From: JBEEJL01 sp043744215
GTDB lineage: Bacteria > Pseudomonadota > Gammaproteobacteria > Burkholderiales > JBEEJL01
Direction of reading: 5' to 3'
Length of the DNA: 32,191 nt
Assembly: GCA_043744215.1 (NCBI GenBank)
Contig: JAYTVC010000005.1
Location: 1 to 32,191 of the forward strand
The position numbers and the translations under genes were made by a program. Below, in pieces: positions 7,237 through 15,642 of this stretch; positions within the stretch are counted from its first letter, which is position 1, and each line of letters begins with the position of its first letter. Under the pieces are notes generated by a model. That model was not told where the DNA came from and ran no database searches. It saw only the letters and a program-made list of their open reading frames with translations.

Positions 7237-9954
7237 ATGGCTTCGCAATCATCGCGCAGAGTTTCATCCGCGCAAAATTCAATTCGCTTTACACGCACAC
7301 CCGTTGCAGCCGCATGCGCAGTCATGCTCATTGGTCTGGCCGGTAACGTGCAAGCCCAGCAAGCTGATCCGACGACCGTTGACACGGTTGTGGTGACGGG
7401 TATTCGCCGCGGCATCGAAGATGCTATTTCGGTCAAAAAGAATTCCGACTCGATAGTCGAAACCATTTCGGCTGAAGACATTGGTAAATTGCCCGATTCC
7501 AGCATCGCTGAATCTATCGCCCGCTTGCCTGGCGTAACGGCACAACGTGTAGCAGGCCGCGCCTCCAATATCAGCATCCGCGGCTTGTCAGGCGACTTCT
7601 CTACGGCCTTGCTCAACGGCCGCGAACAAGTCAGCACGGGCGATAACCGCGCAGTGGAATTTGACCAATACCCTTCCGAACTGCTCAGCAGCGTGGTGAT
7701 TTACAAAACGCCTGACGCAGCGCTCGTCGGGCAAGGCCTGTCAGGCACGACCGATATGCGTACGATTCGCCCGCTGGCGTTCGGTAAACGCGCCGTATCC
7801 GTTAATTTGCGCGGTGAAAAATCAGGGCTTGGCACTGATTTCACCGGCAAGGGAACGCGTTTCAATTTTTCATATGTTGACCAGTTTGCAGACAAAAAAT
7901 TGGGTGTGGCGTTCGGTTATGCGCGCTTCAAGTCCGACGTCACCACGCTGCGCCAGGAAAACTACGATACCAGCACGGACTTTGATGCAAACGGGACGAT
8001 TCCTAAAATCAAAGTTGTCAACGGTTTCAAATATTTCAACGATTCAACTACGCAAACCCGCGACGGCCTGATGGGCGTGCTTGAGTTCAAACCCAATAAT
8101 CAACTCTCTACCTCGCTGGATTTGTACTACTCAAAATTTGATAAAGACGTCGTAAAGCGCGGCCTTGAAGTCCAAGTCAATGATAGCTGGAAATTCTGCT
8201 GCAGCGACAACCCCAGGTTATTGGCGCAACAACCTGCGCTTGAGCCAGGCTACGTAGTCCAGGATGGCCGCCTGGTCAGTGGTACATGGCTAAACGTGAA
8301 CCCTTTATCGCGTCACATTGCAGAGCCGCGCAAAGACGACGTGAAATCGGCAGGATGGAACACCAAGTTCAAATTCTCTGAAGATTTTACCGGCGTACTC
8401 GACTTGAGCACTTCCGAAGCGAAGCGCAAAGAGAAAATTACCGAAATTGAAGCTGGCGCGCCGACGCCTGAAAAAGTGACCGTCGTCAATGGCAACCAGA
8501 TTTCAGCTTTTCAATACAATCACGGCGACCCTGCTGTTATCAAGTTGACCGACCCGGAATCATGGGGTCAAAACGGTTACGACAAGGATATTTCCACCGT
8601 AGACAAAGTGAATTCGGTTCGCATTGGCTGGGAAGTGCCATTGCATACATTCGTGAACAATCTGGCTTTCGGCGTCAACTTTGCGGACCGCAAAAAAGAC
8701 AAAACAGCCAACGAATTCAAGTTGGTCCTGCCGGCCGGAACGAGTACTTTTGCGCCATTGCCAGGCAACACGGGGGCAGTTAACGTGGGCGGCGGCCTGA
8801 GCACGGTGGCTTTCAATCCGAATGACGTTTTCCCTTCAGCCTACACTTTAAAGCCCAACTACTTTGCCGACATCTTTTTGAAGAGCTGGAATGTCACGGA
8901 AAAAGTCCGCACAACTTATGTCAAAGGCGATATTGATTCCACTTTGGCCGGTAAAACGCTGCACGGTAACGTAGGCTTGCAGGTGGTCAATACCGACCAA
9001 AACTCGACCGCCCCCCAAGTGGACTTGAGCAAGCAGGATATCGCGACCCGAGTGACGCAAGGGAAAACCTACAATGATTTCCTGCCCAGCTTGAATCTGG
9101 CTTTGAATCTGAACAACGACCAGATCGTGCGCTTCGGCGCAGCCAGAGTGCTGGCCCGCGCACGTATGGATCAAATGAGCGCCGGCCGCCGCTATAAATT
9201 TGATTCGGGCAAAAATATCTGGACAGGTGAAGGAGGCAATGCGTATCTTGATCCGTTCCGCGCCGACGCCGTTGATCTTTCGTATGAGAAATATTTCGGC
9301 ACCAAGGCTTACGTCAGCGCAGCGACGTTTTACAAAAAATTGAAATCCTATGTTTTTGACTTCAACGACAAAAACTATAGCTTCGATGGATTCCCGCTGC
9401 CGCTGAACGTCAATCCGAACTCGCCGCCCAGCACGCTGATCGGCGAGTTCAAGCAGCCACGCAATGGACAAGGCGGAAATATCAGCGGTATTGAACTGGC
9501 CGCTTCCATGCCTTTCAATCTTTTGACGCCAAAGCTTGATGGGTTTGGTGCGGTTGCCAACTTCTCCAACACCTCGAGCGAAATCAAACCTTTTGGTGAC
9601 ACCGACACGCGTCCGCTGCCTGGCTTGTCCAAACGCGTAGCCAGCTTGGCGGTTTATTACGAGAAGAATGGTTTCTCTGCCCGCGTCGCCGATCGTTACC
9701 GTTCGGATTTCCTGGGTGAAATTACCGGCTTTGGCGCCGGCAGGGAATACAAATTTATCAAGAGCGAAACGGTTGTTGACATGCAACTCGGTTATGAATT
9801 CCTCACCGGGCCGGTAAAGGGCTTGTCGCTACTGCTTCAGGTAAATAACCTCAATGATGCCAAGTACCGCGAATACGTTGACCGGCCTGATAATATCGTC
9901 AAGACAGACAAGTATGGCAAGACGGCCTTGTTTGGCGCGACGTACAAGTTTTAA
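7237..9954 (+). CDS. TonB-dependent receptor, probable maltodextrin uptake
   Basis: Outer-membrane 22-strand barrel that takes up a ligand using TonB energy. It has 905 residues with a long signal peptide ending near A40 (QA|QQ), a TonB-box-like DTVVVTG (49-55), the plug sequence IAESIARLPGVTAQR and a final aromatic residue (ATYKF), typical of barrel insertion. It resembles the TIGR01782-type receptors common in Caulobacter, Xanthomonas and Alteromonadales sugar loci. The start at 7237 has a strong ribosome site (AGGGGAGAG) just upstream; an in-frame ATG at 7192 is less likely. A maltodextrin ligand is inferred only from the neighbouring GH13 and ABC genes. It has its own promoter region and terminator. 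Confidence 0.93.
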   Translation: MASQSSRRVSSAQNSIRFTRTPVAAACAVMLIGLAGNVQAQQADPTTVDTVVVTGIRRGIEDAISVKKNSDSIVETISAEDIGKLPDSSIAESIARLPGVTAQRVAGRASNISIRGLSGDFSTALLNGREQVSTGDNRAVEFDQYPSELLSSVVIYKTPDAALVGQGLSGTTDMRTIRPLAFGKRAVSVNLRGEKSGLGTDFTGKGTRFNFSYVDQFADKKLGVAFGYARFKSDVTTLRQENYDTSTDFDANGTIPKIKVVNGFKYFNDSTTQTRDGLMGVLEFKPNNQLSTSLDLYYSKFDKDVVKRGLEVQVNDSWKFCCSDNPRLLAQQPALEPGYVVQDGRLVSGTWLNVNPLSRHIAEPRKDDVKSAGWNTKFKFSEDFTGVLDLSTSEAKRKEKITEIEAGAPTPEKVTVVNGNQISAFQYNHGDPAVIKLTDPESWGQNGYDKDISTVDKVNSVRIGWEVPLHTFVNNLAFGVNFADRKKDKTANEFKLVLPAGTSTFAPLPGNTGAVNVGGGLSTVAFNPNDVFPSAYTLKPNYFADIFLKSWNVTEKVRTTYVKGDIDSTLAGKTLHGNVGLQVVNTDQNSTAPQVDLSKQDIATRVTQGKTYNDFLPSLNLALNLNNDQIVRFGAARVLARARMDQMSAGRRYKFDSGKNIWTGEGGNAYLDPFRADAVDLSYEKYFGTKAYVSAATFYKKLKSYVFDFNDKNYSFDGFPLPLNVNPNSPPSTLIGEFKQPRNGQGGNISGIELAASMPFNLLTPKLDGFGAVANFSNTSSEIKPFGDTDTRPLPGLSKRVASLAVYYEKNGFSARVADRYRSDFLGEITGFGAGREYKFIKSETVVDMQLGYEFLTGPVKGLSLLLQVNNLNDAKYREYVDRPDNIVKTDKYGKTALFGATYKF

Positions 9955-9972
9955 TCAGTCATCCTGTTCATT

Positions 9973-10006
9973 AACCCCCGTCAGCGAAAGCTGGCGGGGG
10001 TTTTTT
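9973..10006 (+). terminator. Rho-independent terminator after the TonB receptor
   Basis: CCCCCGTCAGC, a GAAA tetraloop and GCTGGCGGGGG form an 11-bp stem with one G-U pair, followed by six T residues. It lies 18 nt after the receptor stop and separates it from the halogenase gene. Confidence 0.95.
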
Positions 10007-10064
10007 ACTCAGGCACGGCATTTTTTATGTGAATGCATGGCGCAAAACATTAGCCGGGTTTATA

Positions 10065-10093
10065 TTGACTCATCATTAACCGCCTAATATGTG
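10065..10093 (+). promoter_or_regulatory. Possible promoter of the halogenase gene
   Basis: TTGACT (10065-10070) is one base from the -35 consensus and is followed 17 bp later by the weak -10 candidate TATGTG (10088-10093). A terminator upstream makes a separate promoter in this gap likely, but the -10 is poor. Confidence 0.3.
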
Positions 10094-10149
10094 CCTCAAA
10101 ACAGTTTGCTCTCACCACTCCCGATTGTTTATTCATAAAGTTAATCGTT

Positions 10150-11691
10150 ATGCATCAGTCACACATTAAAAATATTGTCATCGTAGGCGGCGGCACGGCC
10201 GGCTGGATGACCGCCGCGGCCCTCGCCAAAGTGCTGACCGGGCCATGGACAATTAGGCTCATTGAATCGGAAGAAATCGGCACGGTGGGCGTGGGGGAGG
10301 CGACCATTCCGCTGATCAATATTTATAACAACGCGCTGGAAATCGACGAGAACGATTTCATGCGCAAGACCAACGCTACGTTCAAGCTTGGTATTGAGTT
10401 TGTGAATTGGGGCAAACTCGGTGAATCTTATATCCACGGGTTTGGCGCGCTCGGTCCCGATATAGGCATCACCAAATTTCACCATTACTGGCTGAAATTA
10501 TTTCAAAAAAATCAGGCTTTAGGCATCGAGAATTACTCCATCAATACTTTAGCGTGCAAGCATGGAAAATTCATGCGCGCGCAAAAAGACATGGGCAATT
10601 CGCCGCTCGCTGAAATAGTCCATGCTTTCCATTTTGACGCGGGGCTTTATGCGCGCTACTTGCGTGACTACAGTGAAACCCGTGGCGTAAAACGCATGGA
10701 AGGCAAAATCAAAAACGTGATCACCCAAGCAGATAATGGATTTATAGATGCTGTCGTGATGGAAAACGGTGAAAAAATTTCCGGCGATTTATTCATTGAT
10801 TGCTCGGGCTTTCGCGGCTTGCTGATTGAGCAAACGCTGCATACCGGCTATACGGACTGGAGCCACTGGCTGCCCTGCGACCGCGCGTGGGCTGTGCCGT
10901 GCGAGTCAGCCGCACCGCTGTTGCCTTACACGCGCGCAACGGCGCATAGCGCAGGCTGGCAATGGCGCATTCCGTTGCAGCATCGTATTGGCAATGGCCA
11001 CATTTATTCCAGCAAGTTCATGAACGACGACGACGCCGTTGCCACGCTGATGAATAACCTGGATGGCAAAGCATTGGCCGAGCCACGCCAATTGAAATTC
11101 ACCACCGGCAAACGCAACAAGATGTGGAATAAAAATTGTGTTGCTATCGGCCTCTCCAGCGGATTCATGGAGCCGCTGGAATCCACCAGCATTCACCTCA
11201 TTCAATCCAACATTGCGCGGCTGACGACATTTTTCCCGTATCAAGGATTTGATCAAGTCGATATTGATGAATTCAACAAACAGGCGGATTTTGAATTTGA
11301 AAAAATTCGCGATTTTCTGATACTGCATTACAAAGCTACGCAACGCGACGATTCGGCATTCTGGCATTATTGCCGCACTATGCCGATACCGGATTCACTG
11401 CAAACTAAAATTGATTTATTTGCAGCCAATGGACGCGTGTTCCGCGAGTCGACCGAAATGTTCTCCGAAGTAAGCTGGCTTGAAGTGATGCTGGGACAAG
11501 GCATTACCCCGCGCAGTTATCACCCTCTGGTTGATGCTATCAGCGAAGAAAAAATAATGGGGTTTATGAACAGCATTCATACCACCATGAAAAAATGTGT
11601 GGATGCCATGCCGACCCACGCCGACTATATTGTGCAAAACTGTGCCGCGCCGGCTGCGATGAAAAATAGTGCCCCCAAACAAAGCGCGTAA
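10150..11691 (+). CDS. Flavin-dependent tryptophan halogenase family protein
   Basis: Cytoplasmic FADH2-dependent enzyme of the PrnA/RebH family, which halogenates activated aromatic rings through hypochlorous acid or a lysine haloamine. It has 513 residues, close to PrnA. The FAD motif GGGTAGW is at 13-19, the catalytic lysine is K79 in FKLGIEFVNW, the family mark GWQWRIP is at 269-275, and EPLEST (341-346) carries the conserved glutamate. All key residues are therefore present. The start is ATG 10150 without a clear ribosome site. It is followed by a DUF6445-like gene. Genes of this type often sit beside TonB receptors in sugar loci where no halogenated product is known, so the substrate is unknown and need not be free tryptophan. 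A flavin reductase is not in the window. Confidence 0.88.
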   Translation: MHQSHIKNIVIVGGGTAGWMTAAALAKVLTGPWTIRLIESEEIGTVGVGEATIPLINIYNNALEIDENDFMRKTNATFKLGIEFVNWGKLGESYIHGFGALGPDIGITKFHHYWLKLFQKNQALGIENYSINTLACKHGKFMRAQKDMGNSPLAEIVHAFHFDAGLYARYLRDYSETRGVKRMEGKIKNVITQADNGFIDAVVMENGEKISGDLFIDCSGFRGLLIEQTLHTGYTDWSHWLPCDRAWAVPCESAAPLLPYTRATAHSAGWQWRIPLQHRIGNGHIYSSKFMNDDDAVATLMNNLDGKALAEPRQLKFTTGKRNKMWNKNCVAIGLSSGFMEPLESTSIHLIQSNIARLTTFFPYQGFDQVDIDEFNKQADFEFEKIRDFLILHYKATQRDDSAFWHYCRTMPIPDSLQTKIDLFAANGRVFRESTEMFSEVSWLEVMLGQGITPRSYHPLVDAISEEKIMGFMNSIHTTMKKCVDAMPTHADYIVQNCAAPAAMKNSAPKQSA

Positions 11692-11748
11692 CACTTCCCC
11701 TTTGTAGCGGGCTGCCAGACGTTGGTTCTGCTGCCGAAAATTGCCTGA

Positions 11749-12456
11749 ATGTTCAACCCCCATCCCGCCATTCAAATTACTCCGCTTGATTCCCACCGTG
11801 ATTGTGTGGTGATTGACGATGCGCTCAGCCATCCCGAAGCGCTGATCAATCATGCCGTTTCCCGTCGCGACGATTTCCGCATGGCAGCGTTCAACGCATT
11901 CCCCGGCCTTGAACTGCCGGCGAGCGACGAGGTAGCGTCCGCGCTCACCGATTTTTTTAACCGGCATGTGCGGAGCCTGCTCAATGCAAGGCGCACCGTC
12001 CGTATGCACAGTCGGCTGTCCATCGTTTCGCTGTCGCCCGATCAACTCCAGCCCATTCAACGCCTGTGTCACCGCGACCGCCTCGACATTAAAGCAGACG
12101 AACAGGTCTGCGCATCGGTGCTGTATCTTTTCAAAAACCCCAGTTTGGGCGGCACGCTTTTTTTTACTCCCAAAAAACCTATGCCTCAGATCGAACAGCT
12201 CATGCGCGATGCAGGCAGTTTATCCGATGCGACATTCACCGAAAAATACGGCATTAAGCCCGGCTATATCGCCGCATCAAACGAATATTTTGAGTTGGCA
12301 CATACCATTGAAGCAAAATTTAATCGGCTTATTTTTTATGACGGCGGCATGTTCCACTCGAGCCACATTCCCTCGCCGGAAGAATTGAACGCCGATCCGT
12401 TACGCGGCAGGCTTACCCTGAACGGTTTTTTTACTTGCCGCAAACTTGCCCAATAA
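11749..12456 (+). CDS. DUF6445-like protein, possible 2-oxoglutarate/iron oxygenase fold
   Basis: Protein of 235 residues, probably cytoplasmic, with no signal peptide. It shows a pattern like iron/2-oxoglutarate dioxygenases: H108-x-D110 in CHRDRL, strand-like ASVLYLF and GGTLFF, then H203 and H206 in MFHSSHI, and R221 in RLTLNGFF. That fits an HxD...H iron triad with a C-terminal arginine for 2-oxoglutarate, but this is inferred from spacing. The assignment to DUF6445 is from memory of proteins found with halogenase-like genes and TonB receptors. It lies 57 nt after the halogenase gene, probably in the same transcript. The substrate is unknown. Confidence 0.7.
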   Translation: MFNPHPAIQITPLDSHRDCVVIDDALSHPEALINHAVSRRDDFRMAAFNAFPGLELPASDEVASALTDFFNRHVRSLLNARRTVRMHSRLSIVSLSPDQLQPIQRLCHRDRLDIKADEQVCASVLYLFKNPSLGGTLFFTPKKPMPQIEQLMRDAGSLSDATFTEKYGIKPGYIAASNEYFELAHTIEAKFNRLIFYDGGMFHSSHIPSPEELNADPLRGRLTLNGFFTCRKLAQ

Positions 12457-12503
12457 ATAAATCTGGCACATGATGCGGTACCATTTTTTTTGACTGATCC
12501 GCC

Positions 12504-13703
12504 ATGAACACCACCGAAATATTTCTTATTGCCATGGGCATCATTTTCACTGTGCCTTATTTGATTTGGCGATTGGGCAACACCGACTATTACGCGCCGC
12601 TGGTGGTCGTGCAAATCATCGCGGGCATTTTGCTCGGCCCCGGCATACTGGGAAAAATTTTCCCCGATGCTTATTTATTTATTTTTAATCCTGCCGTGGT
12701 GCAATCGCTGAACGGCATCGCGTGGTGGGCGGTGATGTTATTTGTGTGGATCGCGGGCATTGAGCTTGATTTGCACCAGGCATGGCAGCATCGGCGTGAG
12801 AGCGGCATTGCAGCGGGATTTGCGCTGGGTACACCATTGATCTTGGGCTGCGCAGCGGCGGCGGGCATGTTGATGAGTGACGGCTGGATCGGCACCAGCG
12901 CACACCAATGGCAATTTGTTTTCGGTGTCGGTATGGCCTGTGCCGTCACCGCGCTGCCGATTTTGATTTTGCTGATGGAAAAACTCGACATCCTGCGCCA
13001 GCCCATCGGGCAACGCATTCTGCGTTACGCCAGCATCGACGACATCGCCATCTGGGGCGTGCTGGCGCTCATATTGATGGACTGGCAGCGCGTGGGCAAA
13101 CAGGCGGGCTTTCTCCTGGCGTTTTGCATTTTCGCTTATGGTTTTCGCCAACTCATGCGGCGCATTCCCGAGCCAGACCGCTGGTATGTCGGCCTGATCT
13201 GGCTCGCGCTATGCGCATTCGGTGCCGACTGGTCCGGCCTTCATTTTATGGTCGGTGCGTTTCTCGCCGGCGCGGTAATGGATGCTGCGTGGTTCAACCA
13301 GCAACACATGGACATGCTGCGCCATCACGTGTTGCTGGTTATCATGCCGGTTTTCTTTTTGAGCACGGGACTCAAAACCAATTGGTCGGTGGGCGGGGCA
13401 ACCGTGTTTTTCGTTGCTGCAATATTATTAATAGCATCGGTCGCCGGCAAATTGCTCGGCGTTCATCTCGCCGGCAAAATTTTGCGCTGGCAAAAAGGCG
13501 AAGCGTCAATCATCGGCTGGCTGCTGCAAACCAAAGCCTTGATCATGATTATTTTCGTCAATATTTTGTTGGACAAAAACATTATCACCAGCGAAACCTT
13601 CACGGCGCTGCTGCTCATGGCCATCGCCAGTACGATGCTCACCGTGCCCGTCGTGTCACCCAAACTCGCGCGGGCGAAAGAGATGATTCAGCGAATAAAG
13701 TAA
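12504..13703 (+). CDS. CPA2-family cation:proton antiporter
   Basis: Inner-membrane protein of 399 residues with about 12 hydrophobic segments, matching the KefB/GerN-like antiporter domain. Typical marks are GILLGPGILGKIFP (41-54), LFVWIAGIELDL (79-90), TALPILILLMEKL (149-161) and the paired acidic residues D179-D180 in SIDDIAIWG, which usually bind the ion and proton. It ends soon after the membrane domain, so there is no RCK/TrkA-N regulatory part as in full-length KefB/KefC. The ion (Na+ or K+) cannot be read from the sequence. It follows the DUF6445-like gene by 47 nt on the same strand and converges with the lipoprotein amylase. Its link to glucan use is unclear. Confidence 0.85.
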   Translation: MNTTEIFLIAMGIIFTVPYLIWRLGNTDYYAPLVVVQIIAGILLGPGILGKIFPDAYLFIFNPAVVQSLNGIAWWAVMLFVWIAGIELDLHQAWQHRRESGIAAGFALGTPLILGCAAAAGMLMSDGWIGTSAHQWQFVFGVGMACAVTALPILILLMEKLDILRQPIGQRILRYASIDDIAIWGVLALILMDWQRVGKQAGFLLAFCIFAYGFRQLMRRIPEPDRWYVGLIWLALCAFGADWSGLHFMVGAFLAGAVMDAAWFNQQHMDMLRHHVLLVIMPVFFLSTGLKTNWSVGGATVFFVAAILLIASVAGKLLGVHLAGKILRWQKGEASIIGWLLQTKALIMIIFVNILLDKNIITSETFTALLLMAIASTMLTVPVVSPKLARAKEMIQRIK

Positions 13704-13737
13704 AAGTGTTGCATCTCAACGCAAAGCGGCGATGTAA

Positions 13738-13774
13738 AATTATTCAATATAATCAAATAGTTACGTGAATAATT
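13738..13774 (+). promoter_or_regulatory. Recurring AT-rich motif, copy 2 (convergent gap)
   Basis: Contains ATTCAATATAATCAA then TAGTTACGTGAATA, almost identical to the copy at 21655. The core AATCAAATAGTTA is a perfect IHF consensus match. AATTATTCA (13738-13746) and TGAATAATT (13766-13774) form a perfect 9-bp dyad. It lies between two convergent gene ends, where a promoter role for either neighbour is unlikely. Confidence 0.5.
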
Positions 13775-13824
13775 CGCCTGTCGGCATTACGCGCTGCCAG
13801 CCTTTGCCATAACGCGCGCTTCAA

Positions 13825-15477
13825 TCATTGCATTGCATACACCTTCACTGTTTGCCCATTGATATTTATTTGCGCGTTGCCGCTTGCATCGACGGCGGCG
13901 TTTGCGCCGCTTCTTGGATAGGCAGCTAACAGCGTTGTGTTCACGGGCAAGCCAGCGACTTTGACTGATGCCGCTTCGGTGCCGTAGTTCATCAGCACCA
14001 AGGTTTTTTCTGCGCCCAGGCTGCGTTGAAAACCCATCACTTTACCGCTGACAAACGGCGCGTCGTAGCTGCCTTTTGCGAGCGACGCACGTGTGTTGCG
14101 CAAGGTGAGCATGGATTGGTAAAAGGAAAATATCGAATTCGCATCGGCCATCTGGCTGGCTGCATTTTGCGTGGTGACGTTTGCGGAAAGTTCGCGGAAC
14201 GGTTTGGCGGTTGTAAAACCAGCGTTACTGCTATCAGCCGTCCAGCTCATCGGCGTGCGCAGTTTGGGGTCGCCGGTCAACACTTTTGCACCGCTCATGC
14301 CGATTTCTTCACCGTAATAAATAAAGGGCGAGCCAGGCATCAGCAGATAGGTTGCGGCGGCGAGTTTGTATTGGGCGATGTTGCCGTTGAGTTGATCCCA
14401 CAGACGCTCGCCTGCAAACGCATCGTGGTTGCTGACAAAGCTCGCCATGTTCGGGTTTGCGGTTTTGAAATAATCTGCGCCTTTTTGTATGGCAAGCGCG
14501 TCACCTTTTGCCGCATTGATAATGTTGCCGTTGTGATCGAAGGTAAACGCGCTGCCGCAAGCCGTGGGCGCGCCGAAGCCGGCGGAATCGCCCGGCGCTT
14601 CGCACACCATGTAGCGTTTGCTATAACCGGCGACGAGCTTGCGATAGCCGTTCATGATGGTGTAATTTTCCGGTTGGCTTTCCCACGCGCTCGGGCCGTT
14701 TTCCACCAGGTTGCCGACGGCGTCGATGCGGAAACCATCGACGCCGCGGTTCAGCCAAAAACGCATGCCGTTTTCGTGATAGGCAATCACGGCGGGGTTG
14801 CGCAGATTAAAGTCGGGCATCTGGTCCCAGAAGCCGGCGAAGTACGCGCCATTCGATGTGGTTTTCCACGGGTTGTTGCCGTAAATGTTCCAGCCGGCGG
14901 GCGCGGTGTTTTGCCACACATACCAATCGCGATAAGGGTTCGAGGGCGACGCAGCAGAATGGACGAACAGCGGGTTCTGCCCAGCGCTATGGTTGACGAC
15001 GTAATCCATAATCACGCCGATGCCGCGCGCGTGGGCCTGCTTCAATAACTCGTCCATATCGGCTAGGGTGCCGTACTGCGTTTCGATGTTGCGATAGTCA
15101 CTCACGGCATAGCCGTGATCGTGATCCTGGCTGCTCGTCACCGGCATGAGCCATAGGCCCTTGATGCCGAGCGCCTGCAAATAATCGAGCTTGGCGATCA
15201 GGCCTTTCAAATCGCCGATGCCGTCGCCATCGCTGTCGTTATAACCGCGCACATAAATTTCCATAAACGCGCCGTGTTGCCAGCCGTCGGCCAGCGTGCT
15301 GCCAGGATCGGCGGCGCTAACGACGCTGACATCAACAGGCGGCAAACCGGCAACCGTTGACGGCGCAGGTTTGGCACCGCCGCTGGCCGCGCAGGCCGCA
15401 AGAATAAATATCAGCGCCAAAGACAGCAGCGTTTTTTGTTGGCGGGAAAAATGAAATTTTTGCGTGCGATTTTGCAT
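13825..15477 (-). CDS. Lipoprotein GH13 alpha-amylase
   Basis: Probably a membrane-anchored, perhaps surface-exposed, alpha-amylase. It has 550 residues. The N-terminus is a lipoprotein signal (FILAAC, lipid-modified C29), and alanine after the cysteine favours the outer membrane. GH13 regions are complete: MDYVVNH (D158, H163), GFRIDAV (nucleophile D252), CEAP (acid/base E293) and SNHD (D352). The region QMPDFNL resembles the MPDLN motif of the intermediary GH13_36 group. ATG 15477 was chosen because GAGG lies about seven bases upstream; the in-frame GTG at 15513 has no such site and would lengthen the signal. It is divergent from the pullulanase operon. Its C-terminal beta domain is complete, ending in VYAMQ. 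Confidence 0.93.
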   Translation of the reverse strand: MQNRTQKFHFSRQQKTLLSLALIFILAACAASGGAKPAPSTVAGLPPVDVSVVSAADPGSTLADGWQHGAFMEIYVRGYNDSDGDGIGDLKGLIAKLDYLQALGIKGLWLMPVTSSQDHDHGYAVSDYRNIETQYGTLADMDELLKQAHARGIGVIMDYVVNHSAGQNPLFVHSAASPSNPYRDWYVWQNTAPAGWNIYGNNPWKTTSNGAYFAGFWDQMPDFNLRNPAVIAYHENGMRFWLNRGVDGFRIDAVGNLVENGPSAWESQPENYTIMNGYRKLVAGYSKRYMVCEAPGDSAGFGAPTACGSAFTFDHNGNIINAAKGDALAIQKGADYFKTANPNMASFVSNHDAFAGERLWDQLNGNIAQYKLAAATYLLMPGSPFIYYGEEIGMSGAKVLTGDPKLRTPMSWTADSSNAGFTTAKPFRELSANVTTQNAASQMADANSIFSFYQSMLTLRNTRASLAKGSYDAPFVSGKVMGFQRSLGAEKTLVLMNYGTEAASVKVAGLPVNTTLLAAYPRSGANAAVDASGNAQININGQTVKVYAMQ

Positions 15478-15511
15478 GGAAACCTCAGGGCGTTTGCTGG
15501 TGCTGGTGTAC

Positions 15512-15591
15512 ACTAATCGTGGTATTTTACGTGGTATCGCATCGCCTCACTTGCAAAAATAATTCATTATAATCAATAACTTACGATTAGT
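15512..15591. promoter_or_regulatory. Divergent control region between amylase and pullulanase genes
   Basis: ACTAATCGT (15512-15520) and its exact complement ACGATTAGT (15583-15591) bracket about 62 bp. Inside are two direct GTGGTAT copies (15519-15525 and 15531-15537) and copy 3 of the AT-rich motif. The arrangement fits a shared operator for the two divergent glucan genes, but no regulator is known. Confidence 0.45.
15558..15585 (+). promoter_or_regulatory. Recurring AT-rich motif, copy 3 (amylase/pullulanase)
   Basis: AATAATTCATTATAATCAA is followed by TAACTTACG. The core AATCAATAACTTA is a perfect IHF consensus match. It contains TATAAT at 15568-15573 and lies about 60 bp upstream of the pullulanase start and 80 bp upstream of the amylase start. 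Confidence 0.5.
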
Positions 15592-15642
15592 CTGGATATT
15601 CCCTAAAGCGCTGTGTGCCGGATTAAAAATGAGCCATGCATC

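Noticed and set aside
8848..9786. A 312-codon open frame on the minus strand
   Set aside because: Antisense to the TonB receptor barrel; composition is typical of a shadow frame.
12908..13768. A 286-codon frame overlapping the antiporter
   Set aside because: Same-strand shifted frame rich in Arg and His; the antiporter frame has the membrane segments and motifs.
14026..15048. A 340-codon open frame on the plus strand
   Set aside because: Antisense to the lipoprotein amylase with intact catalytic residues; no motif or ribosome site.
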